Below are positions 31,681 through 43,710 of a stretch of DNA of 64,000 bases, one piece after another. The notes below the pieces were generated by a model. That model saw nothing but the letters and a program-made list of their open reading frames with translations. It made no database searches and had not been told where the DNA came from. Origin of the DNA: Rhabdophis nuchalis. Lineage: Eukaryota > Chordata > Lepidosauria > Squamata > Natricidae. A program made the position numbers and the translations under genes. How positions within the stretch are numbered: the first letter of the stretch is position 1; each line of letters starts with the position of its first letter. The DNA is taken from contig CM077643.1 of NCBI GenBank assembly GCA_039707465.1, positions 249,385,419-249,449,418 on the forward strand, in the 5' to 3' direction.

Positions 31681-31978
31681 TGTTGAGTCCTCAGGTCTAC
31701 AACCCAGACAGCAAGTCTGGTAACCTGTGAGTCACCGCATTCCAGAACAGATCAGGCAGCTGTGTAATTGACTGAGACGAGCTGACTGGAATCTGTCTGG
31801 AAAGGAGTTACAATGTTGCAATTGCTTGCTAGGAGATTTCCTGCCTGGTAACTCTATATAAGAGGTTGCCAGAGAAGAAACCTTGCCAGTTGAATCTTGA
31901 GTGTGTTGTAAATAGTGTGAATAAACGTTCCTGTTGTTTTGACCATGCCTGAGTCGGAATCCTTTGTCTGATCTAACA
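31681..31978 (+). mobile_element. Solo LTR, 298 bp
   Basis: It begins TGTTGAGTCC, ends GATCTAACA, and is flanked by a perfect 5-bp duplication, CTAAC (31676-31680 and 31979-31983). Inside are a TATA box (CTATATAAG, 31853-31861) and a polyadenylation signal (AATAAA, 31920-31925) in the right order for plus-strand transcription. No internal region remains. The length and 5-bp duplication fit a gypsy-type or retroviral-type LTR. Confidence 0.8.
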
Positions 31979-31983
31979 CTAAC

Positions 31984-33301
31984 CCAGCTTGTTTCCCCTC
32001 TTTGTGGGAGTTAATTGAGGGCAACATTTTCTCAGTCAGAGGCCCAGCTTCAAGGACAGGAAGCACAGGGCAAAACATCCATTAAGCCAGGGGAAGAGGG
32101 AAGAGAAAGAAGCACCAGAATTAGGCTAACAGTAGTTACAGAAGGGAACAGGTTGACAGACGGCAATTAACTCTTCTGGTGGCTTCTTTCCAACGTACAA
32201 TAAAATTACTTCCCCAGCCATGCCATATGTCTGACAGCCTTAAGCTGAGTTGGAAACTAGAGCTTAGTCCAGCTATGTCACATCGAGTGTCTTGCAATTT
32301 TGGTTAAGGTCCTGCCAATGAGCCTTATCCCATCCAAAAGGTAACCAGGGCCAACTGCTAAGCTTTCCAGATCAGCCAAGGTTGGCTAATGGTTCCTATC
32401 CTGCTGGGATGTTATTCATATCTACAGCTATGTAAACATGCCAGTTCCTTGGATTCTCACCCCCCCCCCCCCCTACTTTCTAGCATGAGTGAGAAAGAGA
32501 ATGATATAAATTGAGGGCTGGGAAAAGTGGTGTAAATGTACTATGGCTTCCCCTTTCAGAGCAACTGCTTTATTTAGATATTACTAATGTAGATTTATAA
32601 CCTGAGTCTTCTTCCAAAGGGGGAAAAAAAAGAACGGCAGAAAGATTGCGGAGGATATCATTATACTGTGATCAAGTGTTCAAATGAGGCACAATTCATT
32701 GCAAGATACGTTAAACTTTTTAAAAAACTGTCCAGCATTTAAAGAGCATTGATATACCTCTGCAAATTGCCTATTGCAAAAGTTAGCATTCTTCATTTGA
32801 TGCAAATCCGCGAGATCAGTCTCCAGTCTTGTTGAAAAGTGGTTTAAGAGGAAAGGAGGGATCAAAGGAGGTAACAGCAAGCTCAGGTATCTCTTTAAAC
32901 CTAGAGCTATTCTTCCATATTTATGACAAAACGCTGCCCCAGTTTTCATTTTCTTTAGATCAATTTTATTATTCATGATTTGGGATACAGGTGTTGGCAA
33001 CTCTCCCTGTGCTCCTGTGAACCCGTGCTCTCAGAGTCCTAGGCAGCACTGCCGCTGCTGGCAGCTGTGCCTTCCCCTTCATGGATAATTAAGGAAGGTA
33101 GGCTTTGTAAAAAGCATTTGGCGCATCTTCAGAGCTTCCTCTAAGGCCGCATTGATATTCTTGAATTCAGAAGAAGGCAGGCAGAGACCGAGACTGAGAC
33201 CTTTGGAACAGAGGAAAAGAAACACAAAGAGGAAATGCTGAGGGAAAAGGATGCTGTTGTAGCCACTGGATTCTCCTCTAGACTTCTTAGAGACAAGATC
33301 A

Positions 33302-33339
<38 letters not shown>

Positions 33340-33617
33340 GTGGATTAGCTACAGTTAGATTCACAATTTAAGACTGTGGAAACTTAAAAATTCAAATTCT
33401 AACCGAGGACCTCAAAATTATTAAGGCAGCATCTATATAAATACAAATGTAACTATGAGTTTGTTCAAAACAGGTAATCTCCAAAAGTACTGCACAGATC
33501 GCTTCCAAATTTTCACACAACGTTCCTTACAAATACAGCACCAATGATATGTATATAGATTGTGTAGATGTCACACCTGTGCCAGGTACACGCAACGGAA
33601 ATGTAAAAAATTGTAAA
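31984..33617. other. Stretch without recognisable gene
   Basis: A 13-base C run lies at about 32461-32473 and (GAT)n at 33302-33339. Otherwise no gene or transposon is recognised. Confidence 0.5.
33302..33339 (+). repeat. (GAT)n microsatellite
   Basis: About 12 perfect ATG/GAT units. Confidence 0.9.
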
Positions 33618-33705
33618 AAGGTAGGTAGATGGATACAGAGAGAGCAGTGGGCCACAGGTATTATGTCATCTTTATGACATAAAATACTCTGTCCATAAGA
33701 TTCAA

Positions 33706-34215
<510 letters not shown>

Positions 34216-34279
34216 GAGGTTATACGGTGGTTGTGTGTATGTGTTTGTGTGTGCAGGTGTAGATCTACACACAGATTGG

Positions 34280-34560
34280 TTGGCTATTTAACCAAACTGG
34301 GCCACGGCAATGCGAGGCCGGGAACGGCTAGTCTAAGAATGTAGGCAGTTCCAAGTAGGGTGTTTTTTTTTAAAATAGTATGTTCAGGTCCAATAAATCC
34401 AATATTTCCAGATATCAAGACAGTCCTTTGTGTATTGTTCCAGGGCTCCAATCATGATTGGTATAATAATGGATTTCAATTTTTATAAGAATTCAATTTT
34501 GAATTCTTATACAAATTGAACTCCATTATTATACCAATCATCACCAATTTTGAATTCTTG
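34280..34560 (-). mobile_element. LINE-like remnant with an 88-bp palindrome
   Basis: The minus strand reads PIMIGALEQYTKDCLDIWKY-like and LNILF..KTPYLELPTFL-like peptides, which resemble the IGALG...LLGTA.ILR tail of some non-LTR RTs. The match is short and decayed. Bases 34454-34541 form a near-perfect inverted repeat within it. Confidence 0.35.
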
Positions 34561-34911
34561 CAAGTTCTAATAGTATATCCTTTTAGTAACCAGAAAGTGA
34601 AGCATCATGAAATCATTTAATGCTGCCAAAGGAGATAGGCATCTATTAGCTGGTCTACATTATCCATATTTTAGCCAGCATGTGTTAAATCCACACTATG
34701 CTCACGTGAAGACATTCCTCCATGAGCAGCATTGTTTGAAGGTGCAATTTGAGGTGCTGGTTACCCCATAGAAAACTCTTTGTGGCACTGGGCCTGACTA
34801 GGGTATCTCCTATTTCTGTGGTGAAATTGAGTAAAATGGGTGCCCTTCAGATCTTGTAAATGAAGCAATCTCATTTTGGGGGGTCCAGAAGCATGCCTAT
34901 TGTAGGGGAAG

Positions 34912-35346
34912 TGTTAGGTGATATCTCCATTGGGAGACAAGCAGAGGGTGTGCAGCAGAGAATGCAGCCAGAGGAATGTTGCTAATATACACACAATAAG
35001 TATACCAGACACTGTTTAAGTAAAATAGAATAGCTTTTACTTAGGTTGTAAAACTACTAAACTAAGCTACTGCTCAAAAAGCAGTGATGTCAAATTGAGT
35101 CAAACAACAAAGTTTCAACAATATCAAATATCTTACACAATCTTCAGTCTTCTTCAGTAATCACAGTTCACCTCACAGTTCAGTTATCACACAGCAAGTC
35201 CAGCAGAGAGAGAGATATGCGCTCTCCTTGCCTTCTCTTATAGTTAGAGATAATTACACTTACTAATTGCACTCTAACATTACATCAGCCTTAAAGCTAC
35301 AATGACTATTTATTGTCTACCCAACTATAGGAGTCTACTCCTAACA
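34912..35346 (-). mobile_element. Solo LTR, family X copy 1 (435 bp)
   Basis: The ends are TGTTAGGTGA and CTCCTAACA, with a perfect 5-bp duplication, GGAAG (34907-34911 and 35347-35351). It is homologous along its length to 39187-39634. The strand is inferred from a TATA-like TATAAGAGAAGG on the minus strand near 35240; it could be reversed. Confidence 0.8.
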
Positions 35347-35794
35347 GGAAGGAGTGGAAGAACCTGAGGGCAGAGTTAAAGGAAGGATCAGCCTAGCATC
35401 CCTACATAGCCATATACAAACTAGATCCAACCTCCATTGAATTCCATTGTTATCATTATTCCATTATTGTCCTCATTATTATTCCATTATTATGCTTAAG
35501 CAGGTACTGACTGTTAGTTGAGAATATTCTTCTGCTTAGGCATGAGTAATAAACATGTGGACCTGATCCTTCATACGTGGCACCTTTGCTCTCATATTAC
35601 CTGTAACAGCATCCCCCATAGAGATCTGTATGGCTCCCGTTCTCTTAACATACAGGAAGTTTACTGTAAACTTAACTTCTCTCATTCCTTGGAGCAAAAG
35701 AATACTTCTGCCCATATACGGTGTTCTTGTTGTTATCGGGAGTTTGCCTTCTGGACACTTACAATATGTTTCTTCTAGAAAAATGTTCTACTTT

Positions 35795-36735
35795 TTTATT
35801 TATTCTTTTATTGATTTTAAGTAATGGCAGAGAAACAAGAAAAAATCCACAAAGATAAAAACACATGTATTGTTAAAGGAAAGGGGGAAAAAATGCATCC
35901 AAAAGGTGTTTTTTTTAAGACAAGTAAAAAAAATACAATAAAAGAGAAAAGGCATAACATTTCAGCTATAAAGTAATTCTATATTTATTTATCTAATGGG
36001 ATTATTATTCAAATATGAGTGTGTATACCTATATCTATACCTGTACATGTATAATACATTAATATAACCATGTTGTTTAGCTACTGTATAAATGAATCCT
36101 ATATTTCATTATACTGTATTGGTCCATACAAAGGCTACATTCATAGGCAATCTGCTCATAGGCAGCAAGTGCAATCAGATCCTCAATCCACTGAGTGAAA
36201 AGATACATTTATCTTTCCAATGCTGCAGTATCAGTCTTTGGGCCATAATAAGAGCATGGAGAATCCATTTACATTGCTCAATTGTCATATTCCAAGTATT
36301 AGGTATGTAGTTCAAAAGAATATTATCATCTGAAAATGTTAGTTTTTTTTTACACAATTATATTGACACTAATCTATATTTTCGCCCAAGTATTGGTAAG
36401 AATAGGACACTGTAAAAACATGTGTTTTAGAGAAGCATTATCCTTATTCCATCTCCATCAAAATGATGTTTTTGACAGTCCTTTTCTAGATTATCTGTTA
36501 CTGTCTAAGAACTTCTAAATGCTATTTTTTATTGTATACATTGCAATTTGAAGTCCATTGACATTCTTGGTATAGAAAGTTAAAACACTCCCATTATCTA
36601 GGCATTCATTTCTTAACATTTCCTTATCAAATTGCATTATAGATAACAGGTATCTCTAGAAACTGATAGAAGCTTTTTTAGTTTTAAAGGATTAAATTTA
36701 ACTTGTTCTAGTATCTCAGGGGTCTCAAAAGCTGA
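35795..36735 (-). pseudogene. L1-like ORF2 C-terminal remnant
   Basis: The minus-strand frames include a decayed NKDNASLKHMFLQCPILTNT segment (zinc-knuckle-like region), LHALIMAQRLILQHWKDKC and TQWIEDLIALAAYEQIAYEC. In L1-type proteins these correspond to the helix after the Cys motif and the terminal W(I/L)...(E)K(L/I)AY region. A T-rich tract at 35795-35830 marks the 3' poly(A) on the minus strand. Many stops are present. Confidence 0.5.
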
Positions 36736-37089
36736 AAATGCTGCTGATCCAAACAGTGTTGTTAACAGATGTTTTCACTGAAAACATTGCCATTGGGTTA
36801 CACCTGGTAGAAGGTCATTTGCCTCTCGAGAAAGCACGTGTTCAAAATTCATCTTCATATTTATCAATTGGTCCAAAGTCTATATTCCCTGTTCCATCTA
36901 AATTTTCCATATCATCAATTTTTAAAGTTGAGTTTCCCATAAACTCAATTTAACATGGGAAAAACTCAATTTAAAACAGGAAAAGGGGTTGTAATTGTTT
37001 CAAAAGATACTAGAATTTTAGATCCTAATATTCTCCATCCAACTGAAGGTGTTATGTATGTATATTGCAAACTTGCTTAAATCGATTTC

Positions 37090-37144
37090 AAAGGTGCTTT
37101 TTTAAAAGGCAACTAGACTGTTTTTTCAACAGCAGGAGGAGGAG

Positions 37145-37179
<35 letters not shown>

Positions 37180-37400
37180 GGAGGAGGAGGAGGAGGAGGA
37201 GGAGGAGGAGGAGGAGGAGGAAAAAGAAGATGACGAAGACAACATTTCACTTTCTCACCAAGAAGCTTCATCAGTTGTGTCAAGCTTCACAATTGATGAA
37301 GTTTCTTGGATGAGAAGTGAAACAACTACTTCTCCTTCTCCTTCTCCTTTTCTCCTGCTCAAGGAAAAACAGTCCCACTGGCTTTTGAAAAAGCACCTTT
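37090..37400. mobile_element. Foldback repeat family F, copy 1, expanded by (GGA)n
   Basis: The outer arms are AAGGTGCTTTTTTAAAAGGC (about 37094) and its partner GGCTTTTGAAAAAGCACCTT (about 37380). The inner arms are TTTCACTTTCTCACCAAGAA and TTCTTGGATGAGAAGTGAAA. Related copies lie at 44556-44712 and 60334-60465. The (GGA)n tract (37130-37222) is inserted in the left arm. Confidence 0.65.
37130..37222 (+). repeat. (GGA)n purine array
   Basis: About 30 GGA units with AAG interruptions. A pyrimidine-rich CTTCTCCTTCTCCTTCTCCT block lies ~110 bp downstream in the other arm of the foldback repeat. Confidence 0.95.
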
Positions 37401-39186
37401 GAGGCAACTATGATCTGGAGAGCCTCCATAGACATTTTGCTTAAATCAGAAAATTAACATTGATTGTTGGCCTCCAGTATTTAATTACTTAACAATATGC
37501 AAGCATGATGATATAGCTCCAGATTCGGAAAATCCTTCCTCATTAATTGGTAACTGTATTTTTTCCCCCAAATAATCTTGGAATTGAAGAAGCCCATAGA
37601 AATTTTCCAAGCAAAAAAATTATTCTTTAAAAAAGATCTTCAGATACATGAACTGGAATTCCTGTCAGAATATGAGTTAATAGAAATAATATTATTTTTG
37701 ATAGCATTTTCCTTCCTCAAAACATGAAATTTAATGACGTCCATCGATCGATATCTGAAGAAATATCTATATTTTATTTATATTACACGTTGCTAAATAG
37801 GTTTTTTTTTTAATGTAAGCTGCTCTGTGGTCAGGTGACCTCTCAATTGCATTAAATAAAACAAACAAACAAACCTAGCCTGGCAGGTACTTTTATAGTT
37901 GAATCAGCTGTGCAAAGTCAGAAAATTTGACTAATGCAATAAGCTTTGATTGCACTAGACTAGCCAGAGGTAAGTTTGTTAAATAAACAACATTCTATTT
38001 GAACACTAGCTATAAACCTCAAAATAAGATTTGAACATTATTTTATTCTAAACACAGTGGCTAATCATTACATTTAATGTAGTAAACAAGCATTCGATTC
38101 TAACCCTCAACGCTTGTAGTCATTAAGTGCAGGCAATTTAATTAAATGTAAGACATCCACATTCCTTCTCATAAGAATCTCTTCTGGAGGAAAAAATTAA
38201 GATGGCAGGAGTGCTTCATTATAATTACATATTGTGTTGTGTATGTTAGGATTATGAATTTGTGATAAATTTCTTATCAAAGGCTTCTGAATAAATTTAG
38301 TAACAATGGGTCAAAGGACATCCATCTATGGATTGTTGATGAGTTAAAGAATAAGAAAAAGAGTATAAATAAATATGCACATGTTACATAGAAGGGTAGG
38401 AGGAGTGGGGCGTCTTAAAAATCTGCAGAAGGGAAAAATTATTTTTAATTTATTCGTAGATGATCTGGAATTAATGTGAGAACCAAGCAGATTAAATTTG
38501 CTTAGCAACAACCAATTATTCAGAGAGGAAAATAAAAAGACATTTCAAAGATTTCCAAAAGTTATTTCTCTAAATTAGTTACATACACAACAATATGGTT
38601 CATAAGAATTCGTGTTAGTATATAACAAATGGAACTAGTGAACCCTTGCCAACTAACCAGGAAAAAGGTTCTTGAACTTGATATGAGAAGCTCAACACAT
38701 TATCCCATCTAAAAACAGGGAATTAGAGCCTGGTTTCTAGAGAAAAACATCACATTCCCAAAGTTTTTATATAAATGAGGAACACTGCCATGTGTGAGTT
38801 TAGCTGTGGTGGAATCTGGCGCTGAATTTCTGGGGGAGACATGAAGAGAGAATCAGCGTTCAGTCATTGGTATGAAAGAAGAGATTCAGAAAAGATCATC
38901 CCTAAATCTTCATGGCATTTATTGGATAGGTATGAAGAGAGTACTTTAGTCTGGCAAGATCCCTGGCTATAGGAAGAACATGTCTGATCATCTTTGCCTG
39001 TCCTAATTGCAAGGACATACTCATAATGAATACGGAGTCCTTTTGTATCTTTTAACCAGAAGTGCTAAAGAGAGAGCAACACAGAGGGTTGAAGTGAAGG
39101 CCCTTCTTTGATTTGGGATGTTAAGCTGCATGAGAATATCTCTGGCCATCTGAATGTTATTACCAGCATCATTTGACAGTCGATGC
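37401..39186. other. AT-rich stretch without recognisable gene
   Basis: An A-rich SINE/LINE-like end (AAATAAAACAAACAAACAAA) lies near 37855. The block 38820-39060 loosely resembles 39850-40100 (both have a CTTTAGT(C/T)TG(G/A)CAAGAT motif), suggesting an unclassified dispersed repeat. Confidence 0.35.
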
Positions 39187-39634
39187 TGTTGGGGGATATC
39201 TCCGTTGGGAGACAGAAAAGTTGTGCAGCGGAATATGCAGCTAGAGAAACGGTGCTAGTAAACACACAAATAGTAAACCAGACACTGTTAGTAAAACAAA
39301 ATAGCTTTACTGATGTAAAACTAAACTACTGCTTCACAAGCAGTGATGGTTGGCAGTTAGTCAAAGCAAAGTCCTTAACAAATAAACAATTGCTTACAGT
39401 CAGCAATTAACGAGTCTTCCTTCTTCCTACACAGTAAGAGATTTCAACAGAGAAAACAATCCGGCAGAGAGAGATTGTGCTTTGCTTACTTCCTCTTATA
39501 GTGGAGATAATTACAGTCTCCAATTACAGTCTCTAATTGCATTCCAACATTCCAATATCTTTAAAGCCACAAGTACTATTTGTCATCATGGTATTATACA
39601 TTGCCTACCCAATTCTAGGAGTCTACTCCTAACA
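39187..39634 (-). mobile_element. Solo LTR, family X copy 2 (448 bp)
   Basis: The ends are TGTTGGGGGATATC and CTCCTAACA, with a perfect 5-bp duplication, GATGC (39182-39186 and 39635-39639). It shares TATCTCC(A/G)TTGGGAGACA, AGCAGTGATG and TAGGAGTCTACTCCTAACA with the copy at 34912. Its internal region was removed by LTR-LTR recombination. Orientation is inferred from a minus-strand TATAAGAGGAAG. Confidence 0.8.
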
Positions 39635-39639
39635 GATGC

Positions 39640-40754
39640 CAAACAACGTTGTTTAAGTGTGGCTTTTGATTGCTCATAACACAGAGATAGAAAGTGGGGA
39701 AAATTCCTAGGAGCATGAACTTGTTGTAAATTGTTTCTTTTCACCTACTTTGAAATCTGCCTTCTACTGTCCGTGGAGCTAAGCCTATAGGGAAAACTGA
39801 CAGTTTCAATCAGTAATGTAACACAGCTTGCAATATTCTAGTCTTCACTTCCACCAATCTAGCCTCTGAGCATAGTGGAGCATTGGGGACACAATGAGGA
39901 ACTTGGAAAATTGCTCTTTGTGGGTGGAATGTAGTCCAGATTTCCAGGAGGAGTAAAGGCAACGAAGCTTAGGTAGTAGTGGAAGGAAGAGAACCAGAAC
40001 AGATCCTCCCCAGGAGTTCTCAAAGTATGTTTAGTGGTATAAGAAGTCTGCTTTAGTTTGACAAGATTTCGGTCTCTGAGTGAGGAATAATAAAGGAAAC
40101 TGCTTAGAAGAACATCAACATGTCTTTCTTGGTTTTTGGAGTCTGACATCTTAAAATTTTAGATTGAACAAATTCCAGTGGTATAAGATTGGGAGAATAG
40201 TCCAAGTACCATATAGTAATTGACCTAAGGGTTTGGCCTCAAAAGACTTGATGGCTGCAGGTATCTATTGACTTCCACTAGAATGAAGAAATCTTCAAAT
40301 AGCTGCTGTACTCTGTGTGCATTTTGTGAAGTATAATTGGCATGGGCCCTTTTACTTCCATTAGCCTGGGAGATTACCTCCAGGTACTGAAAACATTCCA
40401 CTTATTCAACAATGTGATTGTTAATAGTTCAGGAATTCTTTCTGGGCTGATTTGCAAATGCCATTATTTTAGTTTTAGAATGCTTGATTTCCAGCTGGTT
40501 CTTTGCACAATGAGAACTGAGTTTGATTCAGGAGCATGTTTACTTTTCAGTTGAGGGAGAAAAATCAATTAAGAAAAAAGACATGAAAGGTCTATAAATA
40601 TTCTAAGACTTTAAATGAGAGAACATTGGGAAATGATGGCTGGTTTTTAACCTGTGCAACATTTACTGCTTTGCAGCCAGAGCTTGGTGGAAGCAAATGG
40701 AGAAGCAGAGAATGCTACTTCCCAAGTTTAGTAAATATGTGACCTAAAAACTTT
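39640..40754. other. Stretch without recognised gene
   Basis: A 96-codon minus-strand frame (39859-40149) has no motif I recognise and may belong to an unclassified repeat shared with 38820-39060. Confidence 0.35.
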
Positions 40755-40822
40755 CTCAACATTGGGTTGGAATCTTGGAGGTCTACTAGTCCAATCCCCT
40801 GCTCAAGCAGGAGATCCTATAC

Positions 40823-41145
40823 TAGTGCTGGTGAACCTTTTCAGCACAGAGTGCTGAAAAGGGAGAGTGTGTGCATGCTCGAACACATCTGGGCCGCAAC
40901 CTGGAAGAGGAGCTTCCGAGGGGGCACACGTGTGCCAGAAAATGAACTTCTGGTTTCGGCATGCATATGTGCAGCGTCCAGCTAATCTTCCGGTTACTGG
41001 AGCATATGCACATGCAATGATCAGCTGACCAGTGTGCATGTTCATGTCAGAAAATGGAAGCCCAGCTCTTCTGACAGTTCCCCCATCATCTGGAGGAAAT
41101 TGATTATCTGGACCCGCGCACATGTGCATAGGTTCTCCGTCACAG
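40823..41145. mobile_element. Non-autonomous hAT element in CR1 3' UTR, 323 bp
   Basis: It starts TAGTGCTGGTGAACCTTTTC, and the reverse complement of its end is CTGTGACGGAGAACCTATGC. It is flanked by a perfect 8-bp duplication, TCCTATAC, at 40815-40822 and 41146-41153. It is related to the elements at 18529 and 28293 but considerably diverged. It has no transposase. Confidence 0.8.
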
Positions 41146-41179
41146 TCCTATACCATTCCAAACAAGTGATTGTACAAGT

Positions 41180-41472
41180 TCCCTGTCTTCCTGATGGGAC
41201 TATATAGTCTTTGACTGAAAAGGAATAGGTTGGGGCACTTTGCAGGCTTCGGCAATGTGGCCCTTTTTCTGGCATCGGCGGCATGTCGTATCTTGTCTGT
41301 GCCATTTTGTAGATCTTGGTGCCACAGTAGGTCAGGAATAATGCTTGCTTCCTGTTGTCTGGCCTGTCCTGGTAATCGTTGGCACATTCTGAAATGGCCC
41401 ATGTATGTGTGCCAGTCTTCCATCTGCGGGTCGAAGATTGCTGGAGCAGGCAATACTTGTGATGCCATTCGT
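41180..41472 (-). pseudogene. Gypsy gag N-terminal fragment
   Basis: On the minus strand from about 41472, the frame MASQVLPAPAIFDPQMEDWHTYMGHFRMC resembles the gag start of vertebrate gypsy elements (PxFDPx...DWxxYxxRF). Later KIRHAADARKRATLPKPAKC resembles the basic, Cys-containing end of gag, brought close by an internal deletion. It ends at the CR1 junction. Confidence 0.6.
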
Positions 41473-41554
41473 GCAGGTGGTGGGGGGTCCTTGTTGCAAG
41501 ATAGCTGCATGGTTCATGAGGAGGTTCTCAGGTCCCTTTGTCCTTCATCGTCAG

Positions 41555-41819
41555 TGTTAGATCGGCGCGAATGTAGCAGGAGAGAGTTGCTAGTGATTTC
41601 AGCACTTTTTATTTCCAGCAAAGTATGACTGTGCTCTGCCGGCTGGGCTGCTGGAGCTCACCTTTTAAGGAGCTCCAGGCAGAACAGCCAGCCAATGACA
41701 GCAGTTTAAATTTCCTGTGGTTAGGACAGCCAATCTGCGGCAAGCATGACAACTTATGTAGATTCTAACCAATACGCGGCGAGCATGAAAACTTATATAG
41801 ATTTATTACGTATGTAACA
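41555..41819 (-). repeat. Gypsy-type LTR (265 bp)
   Basis: The TGTTAC...TAACA ends, a TCTATATAAG TATA-like box near 41797 (minus strand) and GGAAATAAAAAG near 41614 as polyadenylation signal give U3-R-U5 order on the minus strand. It contains two imperfect copies of a ~40-bp U3 unit (TTGTCATGCTTGCCGC / TTTTCATGCTCGCCGC). Confidence 0.65.
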
Positions 41820-42114
41820 CAATCTCTTCTTAAAAACCTCCAGTGATGAAGCACCCACAACTTCTGAACTTCTGAAGGCAAGCTGTTCCATTGGTTAATT
41901 GTCTTCATTGTTAGGAAGTTTCTCCTTAATTCCAGGTAGCTTCTTTCCTTGAAGTTTCCATCCATTGTTTCTTGTCCTGTTCTCTGGTGTTTTGGAATAA
42001 GATGACTGATTCTTCTTTGTGGCAGCCCCTCAAATATTGGAACACTGCTCTCATGAAAATTTAATTACAAGTTTGTTGCTATCTTGCTTTGTGATCCTCT
42101 TTCAAAGTGTAAAG

Positions 42115-42226
42115 CAGGGCTCTCCAAACTTGTCAACTTTAAGACTTGTCTACTTTAACTCTCATGCTGGGAATTCTGGGAGTTGAAGTCCCCAAGTCTT
42201 AAAGTTGACAAGTTTGGAGATTCCTA
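42115..42226. mobile_element. Foldback hAT MITE B, 112 bp
   Basis: The left arm is CAGGGCTCTCCAAACTTGTC and AACTTTAAGACTT. The right arm is AAGTCTTAAAGTTGACAAGT followed by TTGGAGATTCCTA. The 8-bp flanks GTGTAAAG (42107-42114) and GTGTATAG (42227-42234) match at 7 of 8. It belongs to the same family as 44833-44972 and 51469-51545. Confidence 0.75.
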
Positions 42227-42234
42227 GTGTATAG

Positions 42235-43702
42235 CATTGATGTGGGTGTGGCTGAAGCCATGAAAATGTACTTCAGACTTTTTAATACTCTGATGACTTA
42301 CAACAACCCTAACTGAAAGGAAAGATCCAGTCACAGGAAAAGAAACAGATTTGTAGAAGCCTTGGATCAGACCTCAGTCCATTACGGAATAACTCCCCCT
42401 AAAATGTCAGTGGGCTCCAATATATACGGTACAATGACAATTATAACAAAAATACACAGTAATTCTGCACATTTTGCTCTGAAATGTAATCCAGGTTCTG
42501 AGCTGCAAAAACAGATGTGCCCAGTCAAGCAAAGGAGTCTTTATATCGCAATGCGTTTTGTGAATTCTAATAAAGAGATGGCTGGTCGCCTCAGGATTGT
42601 CTCAATATTCTTTGTGCATTCCTGCCTCTAACCCTCCCCACAGATAAAACAGGTAGAAGAGGTATCATAGGGAAGCAAACAAGCCAACTTTTGGTGCAAG
42701 AAGAAAAGTAATCCATAAAATGTAAGGGTTGCATTCGCAGTACGCTGTAAGTCAGGCCTGTGTATTTCTATATTTTTATATTGCTGCCTCCTGAGCCACA
42801 AAGAAAGATCCTAAAACCAGATCCTTAGCCATATATCATACCAATCTTGCCTCACCTGCCTTTAGTGGTTTTTTTTATTATTTTACTTTATTTTATTTTA
42901 TTGATGAGTCATAAAGTCAGTACAAAGATTGCAAATAAGAGACTTGCACTATCACATAATAACTTCAAAAGCCCAGCCTCCTGCAAATAATAAAAGTTTG
43001 TTTTCGAGAAATAGTTTCTTATATTATGGGGTGGGGTGGAGGCTCCAATTACCTGTAATAGAACCTGGGACCTTATTCGGATATAGCAATAACTTAGATA
43101 AACAATAGACCTGCTCCAGAACATTAGGTCATTACATTTCTTCTCCTTATCCTACCAGCCCTCTTCCTTCTTCTTTTTTTTATTTTCTGTGTGAATAACT
43201 TGTCTCCATCTTCCTGGCTTGTCTTTTCAAAAGGTTTTTGTCCATTTGCCATTAGAGAGAGTGGGTATTTTTCCCCCATCCACTTTATGTGTTGGAAAAT
43301 AAAGAGGGACAGTCACTGCCTTAGCAGATAAATAAGACTTTTGCTAAACTGGTCTTGAAGCAAGACACCAATGAATATCTACTTTGATGCACTCCAGGGC
43401 AGCCGTTCACAATACATGGGAAAATCCTTTCAAAAATGTGATAACGTTCAAAAATAGTTTGTAATATGAGATGAGAGGAAAGGGTAAAAGGCATCTGAGA
43501 GCAATGGAGTCATGAAATATCTAAGGAATGCTTGGAGAAGAACACTTGTTCCTTGAGTTGCTCAGATCACAAATGGTTCAAAAGATGTGACCAAACTTTT
43601 GAGTCACCTCAAAAAATCCCCCCCTCCCTCTCTCTCCTTTTCTTTTTGTGGTTCTCATTGGTTTTTTCCCTATTGCTAGTTCAGAAAAATAGCTTGAGGA
43701 GA
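42235..43702. other. Stretch without recognisable gene
   Basis: A T-rich (TTTTA)n tract lies near 42871-42902 and may mark a LINE poly(A) on the minus strand. No coding match. Confidence 0.4.
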
Positions 43703-43710
43703 GGCACAAT

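Larger units (their letters stand above)
41176..41819 (-). mobile_element. Partial Ty3/gypsy element: 5' LTR, leader and start of gag
   Basis: On the minus strand the LTR (41819 to 41555, 265 bp) starts TGTTACATACG and ends GATCTAACA. A leader follows, then the first part of gag ending near 41180 where CR1 sequence resumes. The 3' half of the element (most of gag, all of pol, the 3' LTR) is missing. Confidence 0.7.
40755..42058 (-). mobile_element. CR1 LINE 3' part, interrupted by a hAT and a gypsy 5' end (copy 4)
   Basis: The tail (TTGGAGGTCTACTAGTCCAA) at 40770, the 3' UTR pieces at 40755-40822 and 41146-41175, and the coding end at 41820-42058 (NFKERSYLELRRNFLTMKTI, NQWNSLPSEV) belong to one minus-strand CR1. 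Between them lie a hAT element and a partial gypsy element. Confidence 0.8.

Noticed and set aside
37280..37325. Hammerhead-like GGATGAGAAGTGAAAC in foldback repeat F
   Set aside because: Lacks the invariant CUGAUGA order (an extra G precedes AUGA) and I could not place the three stems.
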